Shown one piece after another: positions 49,871 to 59,127 of a stretch of DNA of 64,000 bases; within the stretch, counting starts at the first letter, position 1; each line of letters begins with the position of its first letter. Origin of the DNA: Pseudobdellovibrionaceae bacterium (GTDB lineage: Bacteria > Bdellovibrionota > Bdellovibrionia > Bdellovibrionales > Bdellovibrionaceae); contig JAOASS010000016.1 in NCBI GenBank assembly GCA_030158485.1, positions 1 through 64,000 on the forward strand, given 5' to 3'. The notes beneath the pieces were generated by a model. That model ran no database searches. It was given only the letters and a program-made list of their open reading frames with translations, and was not told the DNA's origin. A program made the translations under genes and the position numbers.

Positions 49871-50713
49871 TCAAGAATCTGTCTTATGGCGCTGCCCAAG
49901 AGACCGATTTAAGTCCTCTCTTTGTAGTATCGTCAAAAAATCGAGACAATTGAAGTCTTCATCCCAAGCGGGCTCGCCTCCGAAAAAAGAGCCTAATTTT
50001 AAATAATCTTTGCAGATATTTGGAATAAGACTCTCAGCTTCAATTCGTTCTTCAAGAGTGAGCGATCTTTTAAAATGAGATTCCCAAGCTTCAAAATCTG
50101 GCATTTTATAGGCTAATTGAGGTGGCGAAAAATATTCAGGTGCATATTTTCTTTCCTCAAAAAAATAGCGGTGCAAGAGTGCCGCTTGTCTTGCTGTTTT
50201 GACTTGAAAACTGGCGCAACCAAATAGTAATTGAGCATGAATTTTGCTCATATAGTCTGCGATTCCTTTCCAAAGAAGAGATATCACGACACCCCGTCGG
50301 TATTCTTTTTTTATACAGGCTCTTCCGAGCTCAACTTTGACTCCTGCTGTTGCAAAAATTCGTTCGATATTAAATTCTCGTGCTGAATAGGATTTGTCGC
50401 AAGATTGTGATGAATTAAGTCGATAGGTTCCTGCAACTGTATTTGATTTTTCATCAATAATGAGCAAGTGATCGCAGTGGAAATCGTACTGATCGATATC
50501 ACAGCCCGCTACTTTTTTTGAGCCTTTTAGTTCTTTGTAGTAAACTTCGTAACGAAGTTGAAATGATTGTTTCAATTCGTTAATTGAGTCTGCAGTTTTA
50601 ATCCTGAATGAGCCAATTTTATAGTTGAGATAAATTTTAGGTTCAAATTGATGGATATTATGAAGCCTTAAGTAATAGTATTCTTGAAATGCATCCGTTA
50701 CTTTTTGAAACAT
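49871..50713 (-). CDS. OlsB-like GNAT N-acyltransferase
   Basis: 280 residues from ATG 50713, which has AAGGGGGC upstream. It matches the acetyltransf_5 group used by OlsB and related acyl-homoserine-like synthases: SFQLRYEVYYKELKGSKKVAGCDIDQYDFHCDHLLIIDEKSNTVAGTYRL, and EFNIERIFATAGVKVELGRACIKKEYRRGVVISLLWKGIADYM. OlsB puts a 3-hydroxyacyl chain on ornithine. Together with the PlsC-like gene it may make ornithine lipids. An additional C-terminal segment (about 225-280) is present. Confidence 0.82.
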   Translation of the reverse strand: MFQKVTDAFQEYYYLRLHNIHQFEPKIYLNYKIGSFRIKTADSINELKQSFQLRYEVYYKELKGSKKVAGCDIDQYDFHCDHLLIIDEKSNTVAGTYRLNSSQSCDKSYSAREFNIERIFATAGVKVELGRACIKKEYRRGVVISLLWKGIADYMSKIHAQLLFGCASFQVKTARQAALLHRYFFEERKYAPEYFSPPQLAYKMPDFEAWESHFKRSLTLEERIEAESLIPNICKDYLKLGSFFGGEPAWDEDFNCLDFLTILQREDLNRSLGQRHKTDS

Positions 50714-50795
50714 AAATGCCCCCTTGATGAAAATATTGTGGCACTTCAATGTCGAGAATTAGTTAGGGGAATATTGTCATTAAGTTGAGATATGA

Positions 50796-51785
50796 TTAGT
50801 TCTTGATATGAGCCGAGCTAGCTTTGCGAAGCCTTTCAAGGACGGGCTCCCATTCAGAGGAATTCATATACTCTTGATATTGAAAGACGATGCAATCAGA
50901 ATTATTTTCGCTCATTCTTCTTAATTCAGCGTAAAGAATTCGAGCGGCTTCTCTGGCTAGCGGAGGAAGAATCAGTTCTTCAATTTGAGTTAATTGGGAG
51001 GGCTTAATAATTGTAACGCCTTCGACTTCTGATGGCAGTTCTTTCAATTTTTGATTTAATTTAATAATCAGATCGGAAGCGATAGACCCTTCAATCCAAA
51101 ATAAAGGTTTTGCCGGCATATAGTGATATTTCATGTGCCCAGGCGATTCATTTTTTGATATTTTATTCTTCCAAGTAAATGGAATGGACTTATTTCGTAA
51201 ATGATTCTGAATATCCTCAGCCAAGATTTGGCCAGGTCTTAAGATCGCAAGTTCATTTCCATCGATTAATAAAACTGTTGATTCGATACCAATCTGTGAA
51301 GACCCACCATCAATAATCGGAACTAATCCTGAGAATTCAACTTCGACATGGTGGGCGCAAGTGGGACTTGTGCGCCCGAATAGATTAGCGCTTGGCGCTG
51401 CAAATGGGTTTTTAAATTTTCTTAAAATTTCAAGTGCTATTGGATGCTGTGGACACCTGAGGCCCACTCTTTCAAGACCTGCCGTAATAAGATTAGAAAT
51501 AAGTTCATTTTTTTTAAGTACTAATGTTAAAGGTCCAGGCCAAAAATTTTCAGATAAAGATTCTGCGATCTGAGGCCATTCGGAAGTTAAAGTTTGGGCT
51601 TGTTTTGAGTTTTCAACATGAACAATGAGTGGATCAAAAAAAGGTCTTTTTTTAACTTCAAAAATTTTCTTTAAAGCAACTTCCGACGTAATTGATGCCG
51701 CAAGACCGTAGACGGTTTCTGTTGGAATCGCAACAATTTCATTTTTTCTTAGTAAGGCAACAGCCTGGTCAGTTGTTACAAGCAT
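50796..51785 (-). CDS. L-threonylcarbamoyladenylate synthase, Sua5 type
   Basis: 329 residues. The YrdC domain (1-200) has TETVYGLAAS, KKRPFFDPLIVHV, FWPGPLTLVL, GLRCPQHPIA and FAAPSANLFGRTSPT. The Sua5-specific C-terminal domain begins after PGHMKYHYMPAKPLFWI. The enzyme makes threonylcarbamoyl-AMP for the t6A37 modification of ANN-decoding tRNAs. Stand-alone position 10 bp after the ABC permease gene's start side; same strand. Confidence 0.93.
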   Translation of the reverse strand: MLVTTDQAVALLRKNEIVAIPTETVYGLAASITSEVALKKIFEVKKRPFFDPLIVHVENSKQAQTLTSEWPQIAESLSENFWPGPLTLVLKKNELISNLITAGLERVGLRCPQHPIALEILRKFKNPFAAPSANLFGRTSPTCAHHVEVEFSGLVPIIDGGSSQIGIESTVLLIDGNELAILRPGQILAEDIQNHLRNKSIPFTWKNKISKNESPGHMKYHYMPAKPLFWIEGSIASDLIIKLNQKLKELPSEVEGVTIIKPSQLTQIEELILPPLAREAARILYAELRRMSENNSDCIVFQYQEYMNSSEWEPVLERLRKASSAHIKN

Positions 51786-51794
51786 TTGTCTAAG

Positions 51795-54308
51795 TTACTC
51801 TTCTTTTTTTAGAAAGACGAAAGAATTTTTTTTGTAAGAAGAAGTTGTCATGACTTTTACAATGAACAAACCTATAAACAGGACAATCCCTGTAATTTGG
51901 ACAGCTGTCGAAAAGACGGGGCTGTACCCAACCTTAAAGATTTGATCAACTATAAAGTAAGAAATAATGTAACTAGCTCCCAAGCCAATAATCAAAGAAA
52001 TTGAAGACAAGAGAAAAACTTCAGCGATTCTTGTTTTTAAAATTTGATTGATTTGCGAACCTAATATTTTAAGAAGATGAACTTCTTGGGCTCTTCTCAA
52101 GCTTTCAGATGATAATAAAAAAATTAACGCTAAAAGTCCTGTTATAAAAGAAAGACTTGTCATGAGTTTGAGGGCGCCGCTGACACGATTTAAGTTTTGA
52201 ACAATATCACGAATAAGTCTTTCAACATCAATCAAGGAAACATTAGCAAATTTTTGGGATATTGATTTCATCAGTTCAGATTTTTGTTTTGAATCAAGAG
52301 CTGGCAGTGCCGCTAAATGTGTCTGCGGAGCCTCATTTAGAATACCATCTTGAAATAAAATGAAGAAGTTAGGTTCAAAACGACTCCAGCGAACTTCTCT
52401 GATGTTTTTTATCTGACCTTGAACTTCAATTCCTTGAACGTCGAATGTGAGAACATCGTCAATTGATAGCTCAAGTCTTTCGGCATAACTTTTTTCTATC
52501 GATATATAAGGATACTTTTGTGATTTATCGTAGGTAAGAGAAAAAGTTTCGCCTTCGACGATCTTATCTCCTGATTGAAATTTATTTCTGTAAGTAAGGT
52601 TAATTGATCTATTTTTAATTTGCGCTTCATTTTCCTCTTCTCTTGTCACAAAAGTTCCTGTTTTTTCTTCACGCTCGAACGGTAAATTGTTAATTTTCAG
52701 AATTCGACCTCTAATCAGAGGAGAAGTCGCTTGAGGTTCAATTTTTCTGTCTTTTAAAAAAGAAAGAACGTTTTCGTATTGTTCTTGTTGAATATCGAAC
52801 ATAAAAATGGAAGGCGTGGATTTATTTTGATCCAAACTCATCATAGATTGTAGGCTCGATTGAATTTGTGGCATCAGATTCAAAAGTGCAGAGCAAACGC
52901 CAACAGTGACAATAAAAGCCCAACTAGCAGTTGTTTGTCTTGATAGGGATTTTGTTGCGTATGACATCATCCAATTCTTCCAATGATAAGCTTTTAAAAT
53001 TTTAAGTAAAAGCCATCCAATTAAAATCAATGCCGAGCATATTGATAAAATCGCAAGGAAAAAGAAAGATCCATTTTTCCAAGATCGACTTGCAAAAATG
53101 GCAAAGGGCCAGATGAGCAAAAGCAGCGGTAAGAAAAATTTGATTCCTTTCTGATTAGAAATCATTTCGTCTTTGATTAGTCTAGAGAGTGGCGAATTGG
53201 ATCTTTCGTAAGGAAAAGTGAGTACTCCGAGTAAAATAAACTGACATACAAGAATAATTGAAACTTCTTTGAATGTGACAACAAATGTAAAGTCAGTTGC
53301 AAACCATTCGCGAATCGAGCTTTCCACAACTGGAGTGCTTATGATGACAAGTAATGTGGATAAAGCCGTGGAAAGTATGGCAATCAGGATGGACTGAATG
53401 AATTCGATCAGTTGAATATGGTAAGTAGGCATGCCAAATACTGCAAGTGCGGCTTTTTCTTTTTGTTGTTCCGAAGACCAAATTTGTAAAAGATAAAAAA
53501 GGCTTAAACTACAGAAAAGTAAAGAAACTAAACTAGTCAGCCCTAAAAAATCTGAAAGTCTTTGGGTCGGACCAGATAAATCATCGGGTAAACTTTTGTA
53601 TGTTGTGACATCAATACCAGGATCTTTAAGAACTTTTTTGAGTTGATCTGAAAGCTGTATAACATCAATATCAGGATTTAATTTAACGAGTTGAATCGAG
53701 CTAAAAGTACTTCCGAATTGAATTAATTCTGTTTTTTTAAGATTATCGATGTGTATAAAAATTCGGGGAGCTAGGCTAGCCAGTCGAAAAGTTTGAGTTT
53801 GATCTTCTGTTATGAAGTCACTTACGTTCAGTTCTGCAGAGCCGAGCTTTACTTTTTCATTTATCTTAAGATTCATGAGATCTTTGAATTCGGAGTAAGC
53901 CCAAATTTCAGGTCCTTTAAGCTGTTGGATTGATTGACCCTGTTCAAGCTTAATTGTCCCGTAAAATGGGTAGAGATCATCTATGACTCGAACTTGCACC
54001 AGGCGGCTTTCTGTGGAAGTCGTCATCATGGCAAAAAATTCATAGGATTCAGAAATAACACCTTTATCTTGAACTTCTTGCTTAAAAAGAATCAGTTCTT
54101 CATTTGTGAATTCTCTGCGGACATCAATTGTCAGGTCGGCCGATAGAATTTTTCGAGCATTATTTTCTAAGCGTTGTTTAATACTTGTTTGAGTACTTTC
54201 GCTTAAAAGCCAGCCCCAGAAGCCTAAGCAAAGAAAAAATGAAGTCGTTAAGATTTGGATTTTCTTACGCCAAAATTTTTTGAGGCTATAAGACAAAATA
54301 AATTTCAT
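51795..54308 (-). CDS. ABC transporter permease, YbbP/FtsX-like
   Basis: 837 residues. N-terminal helix (about 10-30), a large periplasmic domain, then clusters of membrane helices near 255-400 and a terminal FtsX core (LRRAQEVHLLKILGSQINQILKTRIAEVFLLSSISLIIGLGASYIISYFIV). This is the layout of MacB/YbbP-type permeases that move substrates or transmit force rather than import solutes. It overlaps the ATPase gene by four bases. With TesA upstream it fits the E. coli ybbA-ybbP-tesA neighbourhood. Confidence 0.88.
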   Translation of the reverse strand: MKFILSYSLKKFWRKKIQILTTSFFLCLGFWGWLLSESTQTSIKQRLENNARKILSADLTIDVRREFTNEELILFKQEVQDKGVISESYEFFAMMTTSTESRLVQVRVIDDLYPFYGTIKLEQGQSIQQLKGPEIWAYSEFKDLMNLKINEKVKLGSAELNVSDFITEDQTQTFRLASLAPRIFIHIDNLKKTELIQFGSTFSSIQLVKLNPDIDVIQLSDQLKKVLKDPGIDVTTYKSLPDDLSGPTQRLSDFLGLTSLVSLLFCSLSLFYLLQIWSSEQQKEKAALAVFGMPTYHIQLIEFIQSILIAILSTALSTLLVIISTPVVESSIREWFATDFTFVVTFKEVSIILVCQFILLGVLTFPYERSNSPLSRLIKDEMISNQKGIKFFLPLLLLIWPFAIFASRSWKNGSFFFLAILSICSALILIGWLLLKILKAYHWKNWMMSYATKSLSRQTTASWAFIVTVGVCSALLNLMPQIQSSLQSMMSLDQNKSTPSIFMFDIQQEQYENVLSFLKDRKIEPQATSPLIRGRILKINNLPFEREEKTGTFVTREEENEAQIKNRSINLTYRNKFQSGDKIVEGETFSLTYDKSQKYPYISIEKSYAERLELSIDDVLTFDVQGIEVQGQIKNIREVRWSRFEPNFFILFQDGILNEAPQTHLAALPALDSKQKSELMKSISQKFANVSLIDVERLIRDIVQNLNRVSGALKLMTSLSFITGLLALIFLLSSESLRRAQEVHLLKILGSQINQILKTRIAEVFLLSSISLIIGLGASYIISYFIVDQIFKVGYSPVFSTAVQITGIVLFIGLFIVKVMTTSSYKKNSFVFLKKEE

Positions 54309-54964
54309 GAATGAATAATACCTTGATGTAATTTAAGCTCATGATCACATTTTGCAGCTAGTTCTTCATTATGAGTTACAATCACAGAAGTGAGGTTGTG
54401 TTTTCGAACTAATTGAAAATAAAGGCTCATGACTTTTTCACCAGTTTCAGAATCAAGACTGCCCGTGGGTTCATCGGCCAAAAGAACAAGTGGCTTAGTA
54501 ACAAGTCCTCTTGCGATAGCAACCCGTTGGCATTCTCCACCGCTTAGTTCACCCGGGTAGTGATCAAGCCTGTGGGATAATCCGACTTCATCAAGTAAAA
54601 ATCTGGCTTCTTTTTCAGCATTTTTTAATTTTAAAATTTGCAAAGGAAGCATGACATTTTCAACGGCCGTGAGATGAGGAATTAAATAATAATTTTGAAA
54701 TATCAGTGAAACATTTTGAGCTCGAAAAATATTTTGTTCTTTGAATGGCATAGAGAAAATATCTTTTTGATTATATAGAACTTGGCCTGAGCTGGGTTTA
54801 TCTAGGCCCGACAAAAGTCCTAGCAGAGTACTTTTACCGCTTCCTGAGTGTCCTGTAATCGCAATAATTTGACCTTTTTCGACTTTGAAGCTTAATCCTT
54901 TTAGAATTTCAAGAGAGCTTTGTTTCGTTTTAAAAGACTTATGTAGATTTATGACTTCAATCAT
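54305..54964 (-). CDS. ABC transporter ATP-binding protein, YbbA/LolD-like
   Basis: 219 residues. Walker A GHSGSGKST, Q-loop LIFQNYYLIPHL, signature ELSGGECQRVAIARG, Walker B LLADEPTGSLD and the switch His in VIVTHNEELA. It overlaps the permease and TesA genes by four bases each (ATGA). The likely complex is two copies of this ATPase with the YbbP-like permease. Confidence 0.95.
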   Translation of the reverse strand: MIEVINLHKSFKTKQSSLEILKGLSFKVEKGQIIAITGHSGSGKSTLLGLLSGLDKPSSGQVLYNQKDIFSMPFKEQNIFRAQNVSLIFQNYYLIPHLTAVENVMLPLQILKLKNAEKEARFLLDEVGLSHRLDHYPGELSGGECQRVAIARGLVTKPLVLLADEPTGSLDSETGEKVMSLYFQLVRKHNLTSVIVTHNEELAAKCDHELKLHQGIIHS

Positions 54965-55566
54965 AATTCACTCTTGATAGTATTGTAGACGGTATCTGCG
55001 ATCATGGCATGTCCCTTAGGGTTGGGATGAATTCCATCCCGTTGGTTTAAATCAGTATTTCCAGCAACACCTTCTAGTAAAAACGGAATTAATTTGATTT
55101 TGTGCTTCACTGCTAAATGGGCAAAAACTTTTTCAAATTGATCTCGATTTTTACCTTTATAATTTGGTGGCATTTTCATTCCTGCCAATATGACTTTAAC
55201 TTGTGCTTTTCTCAAAAGTAGAATGGCTTGGTCTAGGTTTTTTTCAGTGGCCTCTGTTGCGAGACCCCGCAAGCCATCATTAGCTCCAAGTGCTAAGATT
55301 ACAATTTCAGGAGGATTTTTTAAAACCCACCGGACTCTTGATGGAGCAGATGCGGAAGTCGATCCGCTGATTCCGTGATTCAAAATCTGCCAATTTTTCC
55401 CATCTTTCTGGACTTTTATCTGGAGAAGATGGGGAAAAGCATCGTCAGCTTTTACGCCCAGACCTTCCGTCAGAGAATCTCCTATGATTACAAGTGTTTG
55501 TATTGGCTTTGGGGAAGCGTGAGCGATTGCCATAAAAGAAAATAATAGTAAAACGAGTGTATTCAT
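54961..55566 (-). CDS. tesA: SGNH-family thioesterase/arylesterase TesA
   Basis: 201 residues with a signal peptide (MNTLVLLLFSFMAIAHA). Block I GDSLTEGLGV carries the nucleophile Ser, block II Gly in HGISGST, block III GAND, and block V DGIHP with the catalytic Asp and His. TesA is a periplasmic thioesterase, lysophospholipase and arylesterase. First gene of a three-gene operon with the YbbA/YbbP-like transporter. Confidence 0.93.
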   Translation of the reverse strand: MNTLVLLLFSFMAIAHASPKPIQTLVIIGDSLTEGLGVKADDAFPHLLQIKVQKDGKNWQILNHGISGSTSASAPSRVRWVLKNPPEIVILALGANDGLRGLATEATEKNLDQAILLLRKAQVKVILAGMKMPPNYKGKNRDQFEKVFAHLAVKHKIKLIPFLLEGVAGNTDLNQRDGIHPNPKGHAMIADTVYNTIKSEL

Positions 55567-55598
55567 TATTGTGGTTATCGTAACTTAAAATTTTAAAA

Positions 55599-55628
55599 TT
55601 GAAAACATGCAGTGAGACTTCTTATAAT
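55599..55628 (+). promoter_or_regulatory. Sigma-70 promoter for the HNH gene
   Basis: TTGAAA (55599-55604) and TATAAT (55623-55628) are separated by 18 bp. The start would be near 55635, about 18 bases before the ATG at 55653, with GGAGGG between. Confidence 0.6.
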
Positions 55629-55652
55629 GAAATAAGAGTATGCTGGAGGGAT

Positions 55653-56186
55653 ATGTCTCATTCGCTATCGTCCATCAGGTCGTTGCTTTTAAATGCGAGC
55701 TACGAACCGATGCGAATCGTCAGCTGGCAAAAAGCACTCATTTTATGGTTCCAAGGCAAAGTTGAAGTCTTGGAATACCATACTGTATTTGCTCGCTCAG
55801 TTTCATCAAGTTTTAAACTGCCAAGTGTTTTAAGGCTTAAAAGTTATGTTCGAAATCGAACAACAACGCATGTCAGGTTTTGTCGAGAAAATGTTTATAT
55901 TCGTGATAACTATACATGTCAGTACTGTGGAAATCGATTTGGTACAAAACACCTGACTTTAGATCATGTGATGCCAGTTTCTCGAGAAGGAAAAAAAGAT
56001 TGGTACAATGTTGTATCGGCTTGTCGATCGTGTAATCAAAAAAAGGCAAACAAAACCCCGATTGAAGCACGAATGCCACTTTTGAAAGAGCCTAAGATTC
56101 CAGCTTGGCTACCGATTACAGATTTTACTTTCGGTGGCGACGAAATTCCAATTGTTTGGAAACAATATTTAAGGTTATCGGGATAG
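55653..56186 (+). CDS. HNH endonuclease
   Basis: 177 residues from ATG 55653, which has GGAGGG upstream; a longer in-frame start at 55599 lies over the promoter. The zinc-finger HNH domain is CQYCGNRFGTKHLTLDHVMPVSREGKKDWYNVVSACRSCNQKKANKTP, with two CxxC pairs and the DHV/N/N-type active site. The N terminus (LLLNASYEPMRIVSWQKALILWFQGKVEVLEY) is the standard companion region of a widespread bacterial HNH family. The biological target is not known. Confidence 0.9.
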   Translation: MSHSLSSIRSLLLNASYEPMRIVSWQKALILWFQGKVEVLEYHTVFARSVSSSFKLPSVLRLKSYVRNRTTTHVRFCRENVYIRDNYTCQYCGNRFGTKHLTLDHVMPVSREGKKDWYNVVSACRSCNQKKANKTPIEARMPLLKEPKIPAWLPITDFTFGGDEIPIVWKQYLRLSG

Positions 56187-56243
56187 GTCTCGATAAAGTC
56201 ATGTACAAGAGATTTAATCCCCGATAACATTTTCAATTAATAC

Positions 56244-57875
56244 ATGAAAAAAGAAAAAGCACTGCTAAATGCAGTAACAGAAATTATTAGTGAGACCAAC
56301 GGCATTGGTCTTTTGGATACTTTAGATCTCTTGATTTCATCTGATTTGCCTGAAAAATCATTAGAAGCATTTGAATCTGTTTTAGAGTTCCGACAAATGG
56401 TGGATCAATTTCGAATCAATAAGCTTTCGATCAGTTCACTTCTTGCGCATTCAGTATCTCAATCCTTGTTTGAATTTTTTCGACAAGTTCCATTGAAATA
56501 CAGGGAAGAGCACACCCATTTAACAGGCGCTGTCACGGCGGACTTTGTTTATCCTCGGCTTATGAAACTTTTAGAAGGTCCACATAAGGCCTTGTACGAA
56601 AAAAAAATCACTGATGTTTACGGCCCTGATGCTTTACCTATTAAGACCGTAGATGATGTTGATCGATTGATGCGACTAAAAGAAAACGAAGGTTTTTCAG
56701 CTTACCTTAACATACTCTATATTCCACAACTCGTTTTTATCAGCCGTGAAGCACATGTGGCTGCAGCAGAACATATTGCTCATGAATTGTATCATAAATA
56801 TAATGTGGGATTCATTCGGCTCAAGTTTTCATTGTCTCGAGCAACATCTTCAAGCTCTGAACAAATTCCAGGTATCGATGAAGTCACACCTGAAGATGTA
56901 GTACTAGGTCTTTACGAAGGATTTGAAAATTTTAAGAAAAAATGTCCTGACTTTGATTATGTTTTATCTCCCTCTTTTCGCAAAGAAGCTCACAGATTTA
57001 ATTCAGCGAAATATAAGAATCGTAAAGAAGATTTTTTAGCTCAAGTTAACGAAATTTTAAGAATTATTGATAAGCATCCTTTCTTGGAAAAATATTTATG
57101 TGATGTCGATACGGTAGGTGACGAAAAAGAGCTTTATCGAAAAGAACATTTCAATGAACTTCAAGTCGGCTTTAGAAAGCTGCAATATCGTGGATTTAAT
57201 TTGCGGTCTCACCATGGTGAAACTTTTCATACTTTAAAAAAAGGAATTCAAGCAGTAGATAATGCGATGAATATTTGGCACATCGATACGCTTGAACATG
57301 GCGTGAGTTTAGGTATTAATCCGAATTTTTATTTTCACAGGCTTTATCAAGAAGTAATTAAAAAGAATCAACATGGCGATAAGATTGTGCCACAGGATAG
57401 TTACTATCGTGAAATCGTCGAACTTGACTGGGGAATTTATAAGCCAATTCTAGATAAATTATTATCAGGCGAAAAGCTTTCAGAAGAAGAGCATATTAAC
57501 CTAGTTAAAGCGAAATTTCATACTGCACGAGAAGTAGAACATTATCAGCACGATGTTCTGAATAGACTCATTGATAAAGGTGTAACTCTTGTTTCCCTTC
57601 CATCTTCAAATAACAAACTTACAGGCCAATTTGAAGATTACAAAGATCATCCTTTCTCTTGGTGGGAAAAAAAGGGCGTCAGCCTTGGGATTGGCACTGA
57701 TAATTATGTGACCTTAAATACAAATTTTATCCAAGAACTTTTAATTCTTCTTTTAACTGATCCTGAAGATTTGAAAATTACTAAACTCATAATGGTTGCA
57801 ACTGGTGAATCTCGTCGACCGTACATTAGCCACCATCTTTGGAAGATGAGAAAAACAATTCTTTATGGGTCTTGA
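56244..57875 (+). CDS. Adenosine-deaminase-like metal-dependent hydrolase
   Basis: 543 residues, much longer than the roughly 340 of bacterial Add. Family motifs in order: HxH in EEHTHLTGAV, SHHGET (for HAGE), LEHGVSLG (for the GHG site), LPSSNNKLTG (for CPTSN) and IGTDNYV (for GTDDP). The second Asp of the usual DD pair is Asn. A long insertion of about 150 residues separates the first and second motifs. Substrate could be adenosine or another aminopurine. The gene overlaps the AmpG-like permease by 11 bases, suggesting uptake of a related compound. Confidence 0.85.
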   Translation: MKKEKALLNAVTEIISETNGIGLLDTLDLLISSDLPEKSLEAFESVLEFRQMVDQFRINKLSISSLLAHSVSQSLFEFFRQVPLKYREEHTHLTGAVTADFVYPRLMKLLEGPHKALYEKKITDVYGPDALPIKTVDDVDRLMRLKENEGFSAYLNILYIPQLVFISREAHVAAAEHIAHELYHKYNVGFIRLKFSLSRATSSSSEQIPGIDEVTPEDVVLGLYEGFENFKKKCPDFDYVLSPSFRKEAHRFNSAKYKNRKEDFLAQVNEILRIIDKHPFLEKYLCDVDTVGDEKELYRKEHFNELQVGFRKLQYRGFNLRSHHGETFHTLKKGIQAVDNAMNIWHIDTLEHGVSLGINPNFYFHRLYQEVIKKNQHGDKIVPQDSYYREIVELDWGIYKPILDKLLSGEKLSEEEHINLVKAKFHTAREVEHYQHDVLNRLIDKGVTLVSLPSSNNKLTGQFEDYKDHPFSWWEKKGVSLGIGTDNYVTLNTNFIQELLILLLTDPEDLKITKLIMVATGESRRPYISHHLWKMRKTILYGS

Positions 57876-59127
57876 TAACTTAAAAAAATTCCTTCTCAGC
57901 AGAAGAATGTGGGTTGTATTATTAATGGGTTTTTCAAGTGGATTGCCACTTTTGCTGACGGGTGGAACGCTCAAGACTTGGCTTGCCAGAGAACAAGTTG
58001 ATATCAGCACAATTGGTTATTTTAGTTGGGTAGGTATGGCCTATTCGCTTAAGTTTTTCTGGGCACCATTTCTAGATCGTTATCGCTTATTCTTTTTTGG
58101 AAGAAGAAGGTCTTGGATTTTAGTCACACAAATATTAATAGGCCTTTGTTTATTTCAGTTGAGCTCACTCAATCCGACAAGTGCTTTAACAATGATGGCT
58201 ATTTTATCTGTTGTTATCGCCTTTCTAAGTGCGACCCAAGATATCGCGATTGATGCTTACCGCAGAGAAATTCTTGAAGACGAAGAAATGGGATTGGGAT
58301 CCACACTAACTCAGTATGGTTATAGGCTTTCGATGCTTTTAACTGGTGGACTTGGAATTGGACTTGTTGGAACAGAAGGAATTAATTTAACATGGAATCA
58401 ACTTTATATCTTAATGGCAGTTATCATGCTGGCCTGCACAGTTGTGACATGGATTGCACCGGAACCGAAAGAAGTTGATAATCAACCCCAAAGTTTAAAG
58501 TCTGCAGTCTTAGATCCATTTCGCGAGTTTTTCACAAGAGAAAAAGCGGGCCTTATTTTATGTTTTGTTTTTCTTTTTAAATTAGGCGATGCGCTTTCTG
58601 CATCTATGTTGAATCCTTATTATGTCGAAATGGGCTATACAAATTTAGATATCGGATTTATCGCGAAAACAGTAGGGCTTATTTCAGTATTATCAGGTCT
58701 TTTAATCGGTGGCTTGATTATTTTTCGACTTGGTATTTTAAAGTCACTTTGGATTTTTGGAATTTTACAAGCATTGTCGACAGCTGGATTTTCAATCATT
58801 GCTTTTACGGGTCCGGAAAAATGGGCATTAGCATTAGCCGTTGTCTTTGAAGATATATCAGCAGGAATGGGTAGCGCAGCATTCATTGCTTATCTTTCAA
58901 CTATTACAAATAAAAAATTTACCGGGACTCAGTTTGCTCTTTTATCCGCATTAGCTACTTTGGGAAGAAATTTCTTTTCAGGTTTTTCAGGAGATATGGT
59001 GAAATTTTTAGGTTGGGCGCCGTTTTTTTGGACATGTGCACTGATTGCAATTCCCGGTCTTATTATGCTGTGGTTTATTCAGAAAGATATGAGTTCAATT
59101 AGCAAATCATCAGAAGCTGGGCTTTAA
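57865..59127 (+). CDS. MFS permease, AmpG-like
   Basis: 420 residues, 12 predicted helices. AmpG-type signatures: GFSSGLPLLLTGGTLKTWLAREQVDISTIGYF at the N terminus, LKFFWAPFLDRY, SATQDIAIDAYRREIL and GSAAFIAYLSTITNKKFTGTQFALLSAL. AmpG imports GlcNAc-anhydro-muropeptides during wall recycling. It overlaps the deaminase-like gene by 11 bases, which is unexpected for muropeptide uptake, so a different substrate is possible. Its stop overlaps the convergent lipoprotein stop by four bases. Confidence 0.88.
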   Translation: MGLDNLKKFLLSRRMWVVLLMGFSSGLPLLLTGGTLKTWLAREQVDISTIGYFSWVGMAYSLKFFWAPFLDRYRLFFFGRRRSWILVTQILIGLCLFQLSSLNPTSALTMMAILSVVIAFLSATQDIAIDAYRREILEDEEMGLGSTLTQYGYRLSMLLTGGLGIGLVGTEGINLTWNQLYILMAVIMLACTVVTWIAPEPKEVDNQPQSLKSAVLDPFREFFTREKAGLILCFVFLFKLGDALSASMLNPYYVEMGYTNLDIGFIAKTVGLISVLSGLLIGGLIIFRLGILKSLWIFGILQALSTAGFSIIAFTGPEKWALALAVVFEDISAGMGSAAFIAYLSTITNKKFTGTQFALLSALATLGRNFFSGFSGDMVKFLGWAPFFWTCALIAIPGLIMLWFIQKDMSSISKSSEAGL

